A stretch of DNA of 64,000 nucleotides. It comes from Leucogyrophana mollusca (lineage: Eukaryota > Basidiomycota > Agaricomycetes > Boletales). The stretch's first letter is position 1; every line of letters starts with the position of its first letter. Positions 26,226 to 34,748 of the stretch are shown here, in pieces. The stretch is from positions 196,050-260,049 of the forward strand of contig MU266334.1 in assembly GCA_021014945.1 (NCBI GenBank). Direction: 5' to 3'. Position numbers and translations under genes: made by a program. Below the pieces are notes generated by a model, which was given only the letters and a program-made list of their open reading frames with translations, was not told where the DNA came from and searched no databases.

Positions 26226-26936
26226 CTACCACAGCAACGAACGCAGTTCATCGCCTTGAAGAATCGTACTCGTTGACAGGCGAGTGCAGTAGTAAAGTGC
26301 GCACAGGAGGATCTCGAAACACTCCGTATCGCGGGCGAGGTTGATGACCTCGATGACATTGTCCATTTCGTGGTTGCGAGCGAGCGTGTGTCGGGTCGTC
26401 GAATGATTCGAGCATAGAGGGGAAGCCGAGTTTGAGCTTGTCGATGGCGTTTTCGCGCAGGTCCCTGATGCGGTACTTCGTACTCAAGCGAAGAATGGCG
26501 GATACAAGGTCAAAGGAGTAGGACAAGTCACGAAACTGTAACAGCGTGGCATACAAGACACGCCATGGTTAGCAGCCAGATATCATCTATCTCCCCCTTC
26601 TCAGACTCACAATGGCTGGTAGAGTGTCATCAACAAATGTATGAACCGCGCCGAGCTGTCTTGCAAATAAATGACTGGACAGCCCATCATGATTTCTCCG
26701 TCGTACGAATTAGGGTGGTCGAAAGGTCGACGGGGTATTTGAGAGTGTGAAGACAATGTGGAACGGTGGATACGAAAGAGGCTTTTTTCGACCCTAAGAA
26801 TGATTGCGCCGTCCTCGAAACAGAGTTCCATGTATTGGCTAGGGCCGGGTTCGTACGAGTCAGGCAGCACAACTATGCCGGAATCATTGGATCCAGTCTC
26901 CTGAGAGATGCTGGAGCTACGGGATTTGCTTGCCAT
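26226..26936 (-). pseudogene. BTB/POZ-domain gene, frameshifted
   Basis: The start at 26936 (MASKSRSSSISQETGSND) leads into a basidiomycete BTB domain: MELCFEDGAIILRVEKSLF, RIHRSTLSSHSQ and CPVIYLQDSSARFIHLLMTL. After an intron (donor in LYQP, acceptor before FRDLSYS) the second exon reads AILRLSTKYRIRDLRENAID. Between about 26380 and 26395 one base is gained or lost: the frame continues in another phase as DNVIEVINLARDTECF and LLCALYYCTRL, ending at 26226. Such proteins are expanded in mushrooms and may act as cullin-3 adaptors. It is a pseudogene or carries a sequencing error; normal family members are longer. Confidence 0.7.
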
Positions 26937-27036
26937 GTCTTGCCTCGTTGAGTCACCGCCATCGTCTTGGTAAAATAAACGCACAAAAATGCCCTGGCAC
27001 GTTTATGAATTGTGTAGCATCATTGACTTCTTGAGA

Positions 27037-28360
27037 TTACGGTTGCAAAGGTGTTCCTCTTGTCCCGAGTCTTGCTCGTCCTTCTTTGCTTTTCGCTCTC
27101 TCTCTCTCTTCACTTTCCTCGCGCTGTTCCTTGCGCTGTCGTTTCCGATCATTGATTTCCCGCACTGTTTGTTGATCTACTAGCAGAGATGGGATGGCCT
27201 CATTTATATGTTCCCGGAGGATATCTAGATCAAAGAGGATCTCATCCGTCGGGGAGATATTTCGAGGAATATAATACTCTAGAGGAACAATGTCGTTGAT
27301 GGTGAGGTGCAGGTGATCGTCTCCGTCGTCATCTCGATTGGTGGGGTAGAACCGCTTTGTGGAAGTAATTAGAATGTCATTGATAAAAACATGGCCTCTA
27401 AACACTCACATGCCTTGCTACCAGCTTGATGTCCTCGATGTCTTCACTGCGCCGCCAGACTTCAAGGCAGGCTTCAATTCGCAGCGCCGTGCCGTCGGAA
27501 CCCGGGGTCACCAGTTTCGGATCATCATTTACCGCGGCCGTCCTGGTGAAACTGACTAGAATGACAACCATAACTTCGCCAGAGTGTGCTGGATCATCAA
27601 CAACTGCTCGCCCCCCAAGTAGCCACATCCGAGCATCTGCAACGAGATCTTCATAGGCCTCACTCCAGCCAGTCTCCAACACCATTCTGGGCCAGTACTC
27701 CACCCTTGTCCAAACTGCAACGTCTGGTTGTTTCCTACTATCCTTGTAGCGCCCAGCAAACCCCGAAAAATCAGTGGTGGCACCAGTGACCTTGATCTTC
27801 CTTGATAGAGGTGAAAGAATTGGATTGGAGAAGATGACTGAGCTTATAAATGTCATGGGTACATCATGGATGCGTAGAGTGCAAGTGCGAATGCGAAGGA
27901 TGCAACGGTAGGAGTCATATGAGAACGATGCTGATGTTTCGGTGACGAGCAGGATTCCCTCATCGAGAAGTCGGCGGTATAGATCTATACCACAGGGAAT
28001 GGATAACGGGGTGGGAACAGGATTCTCTAAGCAAGCCTGGATTCCAGATGAGACAGCGACGAAGTCATCATCGGGGGCAGGTTGTGTTCTGCCGGCGGGC
28101 TCAACCGCGGGGTGAATATATTCAAGTGACTGGCGCGCATTGCTCGGGGGAGTTGGATGACCTTGAAAGACCGGTACAGTATGACTCTCGGAGTTGGAGT
28201 CAAGGAAAGGGTTGTCGGGGGAAGGTGCGGGACAGTGCGTCAAATCGAGAGATGGGTGACTGCTAGCTGGAGGAGGTGGAAGGGTGTTGGTACGATTGGT
28301 GGTATTGTGGTAAACCCAGTAATCAGATTTGCTGCTTTCAGCGGACAATGAGGACGACAT
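27037..28360 (-). CDS. Uncharacterised fungal protein, two exons
   Basis: Exons 28360-27410 and 27354-27037 sum to 1269 nt and 422 residues. The N-terminal 130 residues are Ser/Pro-rich and look disordered. The middle is conserved in style with many Agaricomycete hypothetical proteins: RMVLETGWSEAYEDLVADAR MWLLGG, then VMVVILVSFTRT. An acidic/Glu pair within beta-strands followed by a helix is reminiscent of PD-(D/E)XK-fold proteins, but this is only a suggestion. The C-terminus is a highly charged helix (REINDRKRQRKEQREE). I do not recognise a function. The gene lies among decayed sequences yet has an intact frame. Confidence 0.7.
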
Positions 28361-30048
28361 TTTCAATTTGAGTACGAGTAACTGCACTGCAACAGGCTGC
28401 AACTCTCAGTCTCCTTATGGCATCCTTGACAGGACGTCTGAGACGTTCCCAAGATCTCAGAGGTGGATTTCTATGTTATGGAAAATTGATCTGAGATGCG
28501 ACGCGGCGTCTGCAGGGATCGAGGGATTTTCACTAGGCGTTTGAATCCGCTGTGTGATGGTTTCAAAGGCTCCGTGGTAGTGAAACAAACTGATAGCCTC
28601 GTGAGAGCCTCTCCAGATACACCAAAATTGTATCATATTCTCGACCTAGTGTACACCAGAAAACAGAGAGAAAAAGACCAAATCCTACCGATCGGAAGGT
28701 GTGCGAGGGGTTCAGAGGGATCTGGGAATGCGTCACCGGATTTATGAGCCACCCGACTCGAGCAATCACGGCGCCGGGGCGTGGCCCATGGATTCTGGTA
28801 TTCTGCCCTAGTGCTGTAGCTTGTGGGGGACGTGGTATCGGGTAATGGGAATCCTTGCGAGCTGGAGACCGGAGTGCGTGGGTAGCCCCGTGGGCCGTGG
28901 CATTCACGCTGTTCTGGTCGTCTCCACTATGCCGGGGAGTGTTGCTACAATGCCGAGGATTAAGTAGGAATTGGTATGATTATGTGGTGCTCATACACGT
29001 TGTTCCACACGATGCGCACCTACACAGGTGTTACGTCGAGAGACACAGGCTTGAATTGCAACACGCTCGCATCGTTTGTTGATAAATACAAACAAGCGGC
29101 CGAAGACCTGTTGGGTCGAGTTACTCACCCAACCTACTGCTATTCTTCCTGCTTCTCCCTGACCTCCGGAATCATTGGATTCAGTCTCCTGAGAGATGCT
29201 GGAGCTGCGGGATTTGCGTCGACGGCGTTCCTTGCCTGGTTGGGTGCCGTGGTCCAGTATGGTAAAAAAAAAAGCACAACATGCCGTGACGCGTTTATGA
29301 ATCGCGCAGCGTCACGTGAATGTACCGCGGCGAATTCCGCTCGAGCCAATGTTACCAGATGTTACCGTTACTTTCGCCTTGTGTTACAAGTACTCACTGT
29401 ACGCCACGGCAGGCATTGATTATCGGTGGTGTCGAAAGCGAAGACGCGAGCACATCATTTCGATCAGCAGGAATTGCCAGAGACCAGCCGGTGCTCACCA
29501 TGGTCCTACTTGAAGACGACCATGCGTCAATGGGCGCTCTATCACAGACGATACGGGACACTGGCTGCGGGGAGGGTGGTGGCCAGGGCGTTTTGGTATT
29601 GGGCTGTGGGTCGCCGGGGTGGTAATCAGCGCGGCAAGCAGAGCATCGGATAGTCCGGACGGGGCTATGAAAACTTATCGTCTGATACCAGGGGACGTCC
29701 CGGTCAAGAGCCACACTCCTAGATTGACTGTTATCATGCATTAAGGGAGAAATGTACCGCCAACTAGTGCCGGCCTTGAACCCGTAGTCGGGCTGACATT
29801 CTGTGGCGGACCTCAAATGACCCTCAACCCAATTGGTGGAGTGCCCTTCATTTCTCCACCATATACGTGTCTAACGGTCAGTTTCCTTCATAACTAATCT
29901 CAGATGGGCATTATATCGCACCGCACGTGCATAGGGCATTGCAGCAAGCAGCCGCAGCGCTCACAACCATCTACTTCCCTATACGCCTACCCGCCATTTC
30001 GCCCATATACCTCTCTAACGGCCAATTCTTTCGTGAGAGTGATCTCGA
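28361..30048. other. Gene-free accessory stretch
   Basis: Apart from the BTB fragment at 29165-29320 I find no supported gene. Two short related segments containing 'catatac(g/c)t(g/c)tctaacgg' occur at about 29862 and 30004. Confidence 0.45.
29165..29320 (-). pseudogene. Fragment of the BTB gene 5' region
   Basis: About 155 bp matches 26876-26990 and beyond: 'ggaatcattgga(t/g)', 'tcagtctcctgagagatgctggagct' with one change, 'gggatttg' and 'cgtttatgaat'. In the minus-strand frame it still reads KSRSSSISQETESNDSG, the N-terminus of the BTB protein, but its ATG is lost and no BTB domain follows. Confidence 0.75.
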
Positions 30049-33000
30049 ATGGCTGTTGACAAGGAACCCGCCAACGGAAAGATAGAATTCTCGCTCACAG
30101 GTACGCAGAGATATTGACCGCGTTTCTCCGTCCAAAACTTACTTGAACTGTTGCAGTCGTCGGAGCTACCGGGTTGTCTCCATCGACAGGCTTCTGCGTT
30201 GTCGTCGAGGTGAACGGAAAGCAAGGACGGACAGCCGAGCTGGCACCCTCGCCTCAATCAACCCTCGAATGGAACACTTGTTTTTCACTGCACGTGTTCT
30301 CGATGCAGCATCTCTACGTAGCCTGACCGTATTGGTATGAATTTAGGAGAGCAGACAAGGCGTCATACATTACGCTTCGTTTGCACGAATGCTGGAAAGT
30401 GGTGCTTCCAGGCTGTTTGAGAGGGAAGAGGGCGTCATACATTGTGCTTCGTTTGTACGAATTCTGGAAAGCAGTGTGCCCGAGCCACCTGAGAAGGGAC
30501 GAGGCGATTTGGGAATCAAGAACTACTGTCGAGCAGCTGCTGGGATCCGGTAGCAAATTTACAGGTGCCTCACCCCTCACTGTTGCCGTGATGTAGAAAC
30601 TGATTCTTCTCTCTAGATATGACTCTCCCGGCGAAAGCACCCAACGAAGGTCATCTCATTGTGAAAGTCGAACAAGCTGCACACACCGCAGGTGAACGTC
30701 CCATTGTGGGCGAGGTACATGATTCATTCGATCTCCACTGTCAGTACTGATGGGATCGCTATTTCTTAGAGCTTGGGTAAGCCTTGGTGGCGGGGTGAAA
30801 CTGGGGACCTGAAACCCTCGACTGTGCGCTCCGTACATGACCTTGCGCACACCATGTATTCCAATTTCGAGGAGAGCCGCCATACAGAGAAGTTGGAGCA
30901 GGCAATTGATTATTATCGTGTCTCGCTCATGTTGCGTCCAGCGGAGCACCCCGAACGCTTTATATCGCTGATTTGGCTCGCTTTCACCCTTGACATCCGG
31001 TTCAACCAGTCCTGCGACAGAGCCGACCTGGACGAAGCCATCGAGCTCGATCGCGCAGCTCTCGCATTGCGTTCACCAGAGCACCCTGATCACTCTTCGC
31101 CACTGAGCCACCTCGCTTCCGCCCTTTACGCTCGATTCAAGCAGTTTGGTGACACAGCCGACCTGGACAAAGCCATAGAGCTGAACCGCGCAACCCTGGC
31201 GTTGCGTCCACAAGGGCATTCCGAACACTCTTCATCTCTAAACAACCTCGCCTCCACCCTTTCCACTCGATTCGAGCGGTCCGGCGACAGAGCTGACCTG
31301 GACGAAGCCACCGTGCTTCTTCGTGCAGCCCTGGCATTGCATCCACCTGGGCACCCCAATCACTCTTTGTCCCTAAGCAATCTCGCTTCCATCCTTTCCA
31401 CTCGGTTCAAGCAGTTCGACGACACAGCGGACCTGGACGAAGCCATGGAGCTGAACCGCGCAGCGCTGGCGTTGCGTCCACAAGGGCATCCCGATCACTC
31501 TATGTCCCTGAATAACCTCGCCTCCGCCCTTTTCACTCGGTTCGGGCAGTTCGGTGACCGTGCTGACGTGGACGAAGCCATCGTGCTCCTTCGCGCAGCC
31601 CTGGCATTGCATCCACCCGGGCACCCTGATCACTCTTTGTCCCTGAGCAACCTCGCTCGCGCTCTTTCCACTCAATGCGACCAGTTCGACGACAGAGCAT
31701 ACCTGGACGAAGCCATCGAGCTCGAACGCGCAGCGCTGGCGTTGCGTCCACAAGGGCACCCTAATCGTTCCATGTCCCTGAACAACCTCGCTTCCGCCTT
31801 TTCCACTAGATTCGACCAGCTTGGCGACAGAGCCGATCTCGATATCGCTTTCCATTACCATGCACTGGCCTCCACTGACACAAACTGTGGTTCATGGGAT
31901 CGAGTTTACTACTCGCTGGCATGGATCCAAGCCGCGGAGACATATCATCTTGTTTCGGTATTGAACGCCTACAGAATATCCTTGGCCAATCTCGACCGCC
32001 ACGTCATCTCAAGGTCGTCCGTTGTATTGCGCCATGAACTCCTCAAAACCATCTCTTCCTCCTTAGCAGCCAATGCTGCCTCTTGTGCTCTCCGCCGAAA
32101 CGAGCCTGCTACTGCAGTGGAACTATTGGAGCAGGGGAGAGGAGTCATATGGACACAGATGGCAAACCTCCATACGCCTCTCCAGCAACTTTCCGGTGTG
32201 GGTGTACAAGGTAAAAGGTTGGCGACGAAGCTTCAGCGAATCAGCTCGGAACTCGACAGGTCGTCTGGACGGCTGCGGGGTGGCGGGGAGAGTAGTTCTC
32301 GTGACGAAGAAGCACGACAGCACCGAAACCTGACGCAAGAGTGGGATTCCATCGTGTGCGAAGTACGACAGCTGGAGGGTTTTTCTCGGTTTCTGTTACC
32401 CCCGCTTTACTCCGACCTCCAGCAGGCTGCCATTGAAGGTCCTGTCATTGTCATCAACGGCAGCGAATATTCCTGTGACGCACTCATTATTCTCCGGGAT
32501 GGTCCCCCATATCATATACCCCTTAGCAGCATCACTCTGGAAGACCTCATTCAATTGGAGTCGGACTTCGCTTGCGTACTGAAGAGTCGATCAAATTCTG
32601 TTGCTACTGGGCACGAGAACGGCAGGCAGAACGGGCTATTCTCTCTGCTACGATCGCTTTGGGGTCTCGTTGTGCATCCCATTGTTCAGGCGCTAGGGAA
32701 TATTCAGATCCCAACGGGATCGCGGATTTGGTTGTGCCCGACGTCCAAGTTCACATCGCTACCCTTGCACGCCGCCGGTCCATACCGCAAGGGCGAGTTG
32801 GGCCTGTCTCATCTATACATCACATCGTACACTCCAACGCTATCGGCCCTTATCAGGGCGAGGAGAAACAACACCGTAGCGTCAGTGAAGACTCCAAAGT
32901 TCGCTGCAATCGGCCAAGCAATGCCCAGCAGCGGAAGTCACGAACAGGAACTCCTCACGGTGAATGCGGAACTCGACCTCGTTCTACGCCAATTGCCATC

Positions 33001-33493
33001 ATCTGTGCCTTCCACGCGTCTAGCCGACACTGCTGCCACGAACCGTGCAGCACTGGATACTCTCTGCGAGAACTCTTGGGTTCACCTTGCTTGCCACGGT
33101 AAACAAGACACGAGTCAGGCTTACAACTCGTGTTTCGCTATGCACGATAAGCCTCTCTCCCTGCTCGACATCATTCGTGCCGATATCTCTCACCCAGAGT
33201 TCGCGTTTCTCTCAGCCTGTCACACGGCGGTCGGAGATGCGGACACACCAGACGAGGTGATCCATCTCGCTGCAGGGATGCAGTTTGCTGGGTTCAAGAG
33301 CGTGATTGGGACGATGTGGGCTGTCGACGATGAGATCGCTCACCACATGGTGTCGGCGTTCTACAAGAACATGTTCGAACACGGGATGGACTACACGAAA
33401 GCGGCGGCGTCACTGAACATGGCTATGCGGACGGTGGACAAGAAAGTAGTCCCCCTCGAGCAGAGGATCGTGTTCGTTCATATCGGGGTTTGA
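30049..33493 (+). CDS. TPR-CHAT protein, putative caspase-like peptidase
   Basis: The solid part is one long exon from 30770 to 33493. It carries six full and one partial 45-residue TPR-like repeats (31016-31860; consensus DRADLDEAIELNRAALALRP), an alpha-helical linker and a C-terminal CHAT domain. The clan CD peptidase dyad is visible: His in VHLACHGKQD (codon 33095-33097) and Cys in FLSACHTAVGDA (33218-33220), with MQFAGFKSVIGTMWAVDDEI downstream. The likely preceding exon ends at 30711 (AHTAGERPIVGE), joined in frame. Upstream, from ATG 30049, a C2-like region is readable (KIEFSLTVVGATGLSP, RTAELAPSPQSTLEWN, AASLRSLTVLV, DEAIWESRTTVEQLLGS) but needs two frame changes near 30290-30340. The N-terminus is therefore uncertain or damaged. 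CHAT proteases in bacteria cleave gasdermin or toxin partners; role here unknown. Confidence 0.8.
30355..30491 (+). repeat. Tandem repeat of about 68 bp in the C2-like region
   Basis: Two adjacent diverged copies begin 'gcgtcatacatt' at about 30359 and 30429 and share 'gcttcgttt(g)', 'acgaat', 'ctggaaag'. Both stay open in more than one frame. The repeat may be part of the damage to the 5' end of the TPR-CHAT gene. Confidence 0.6.
31016..31860 (+). repeat. 135 bp TPR repeats arranged in 270 bp higher-order units
   Basis: Asp codons that open each unit fall at 31016, 31151, 31286, 31421, 31556, 31691 and 31826, exactly 135 bp apart. Units 2, 4 and 6 share ELNRAALALRPQGHPDHSMS-type sequence, while units 3 and 5 share VLLRAALALHPPGHPDHSLS, so the array alternates in 90-residue pairs. 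Confidence 0.9.
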
Positions 33494-33564
33494 TGTTCGA
33501 TATTGACAGCGAGTTTCAATGTCCCTTACAACATTGACGTTTATTGATATTCCCGCACGATCTC

Positions 33565-33984
33565 CCTTGAATGTTGTCTGAAAATATACGGCCTCAGCCT
33601 CTCGCCCTGTACTCGCCGTGTCGCTGTCGTTTGCAAGGAGAAGATCCCGTACCACTTAATCTCTGTCGACCTCACCAGGGGCAAGCAGGAGGCCCACTCC
33701 TTCACACGCACCACCCCTTTGGACAGGTGCCGGACATCGTGCGTCCCCCACTACGACTTCTCGACTTGAAGTCTCGCGTTATTTGGTTTGAGAGCCATCA
33801 GAGCACTCAGGACGATGATGGGTCCATCTTATGGATTATGCGCCATCGGGTGCTACCTCGCGAAGAAGTACGCGGACCACAGTACCCTCGACCTCGTTCC
33901 CACCGAACCCAAAGCCAAAGCCCCATTCGAGCAAGCAGGTGCACCCGCCCCCAGGGCCAGTCCCACAGCTTGCAATATTAAATA
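33565..33984 (+). pseudogene. Glutathione S-transferase remnant
   Basis: The N-terminal thioredoxin-fold part of a phi-like GST is readable without an in-frame ATG: KIYGLSLSPCTRRVAVVCKE, then KIPYHLISVDLTRGKQ and SFTRTTPLD (expected PFGQVP). The frame then breaks. A second frame resumes with CAIGCYLAKKYADHSTLDLV and PTEPKAKAPFEQAGA, the end of that domain. The whole C-terminal helical domain is absent. Lost start, frame change and truncation make it dead. It lies 70 bp behind the TPR-CHAT stop and runs into the secreted-protein tail. Confidence 0.8.
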
Positions 33985-34021
33985 ATGGCGCGCGCTGACG
34001 ACGCCAGTTTCCACCGCACCC

Positions 34022-34423
34022 ACGTATCTATCTTGTGTTCTAGCAACCTATCCGCGACGGCGGATATTACTCAACACGCACATATTCAACCATTCAACAC
34101 GCCGCTGCCTTCAGGGTTCTGCACGGCGATGTCTTCACGGCTTAAACTCACTGATTCTCCGGCACGCCCAACGATCCAGTTCCAACCTCGAGAATGATTC
34201 GAACTGAGTAACTTATCAATGTCTGCTGAATATTCTATCTACTAGTATTCCCACAACCTTGGACCATCTAGTTATTAACATACTAGTACTTAATCATTAA
34301 TAGTAAGGCACATGTTGCTGGCCCTCCCGCATGAGCGGGCGGTTGACCGACCACGATTTATCCGCAATCACTCACCAATACATAGCGCGACGTCTACTGT
34401 GAGCTCTGCATGGACTTGAGGCT
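34022..34423 (+). repeat. Dispersed 400 bp duplication, copy 2 with secreted-protein tail
   Basis: This copy of 25665-26068 carries the last exon of the secreted-protein family (about 34046-34145), with one base missing near 34052-34062 that destroys its frame. The 3' flank is retained. No upstream exons of that family are present; the GST remnant takes their place. Confidence 0.85.
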
Positions 34424-34748
34424 CAACCTAACGTCAAGCCCGTTTATAGGGGCGTGGAAAGAATGTAGATAGCCGACATATAGTGATGATTTAAATAAAT
34501 GGACCAATGCTAGAGGCGGAACACAGTACGACTGCTCATGACACGCCAGCCTACGCTTTGTGCCAGCGCAGGACGAATTATACAGCGCCCTTGGTTCCAC
34601 CAAGAATAATGCTGCTATATCGTGATTGCAGCAGTGCAACCCGGTAAAGGAACCAAAGGCGCTGAGCCATCGGTTTCACGTGTTTATCCCGCTCCTAATA
34701 ATTCAAGCTCGGTTCACACCCCATCCTTACTCAACTTTTCAACAATCC
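34424..34748. other. Intergenic, promoter of the multifunctional enzyme
   Basis: No gene seen. It should contain the promoter of the beta-oxidation gene; no obvious TATA element. Confidence 0.4.

Noticed and set aside
28563..29816. Several 100-140 codon minus-strand frames
   Set aside because: No motif, no splice logic and overlapping one another; the only recognisable content is the BTB fragment.
30314..30640. Minus-strand 108-codon frame with repeated YKRSTMYDALF-type segments
   Set aside because: The repetition comes from the 68 bp tandem repeat; the plus-strand C2-like reading explains the sequence better.
31126..31861. Minus-strand frames with internal repeats
   Set aside because: They mirror the 135 bp TPR repeats of the CHAT gene and have no family motif of their own.
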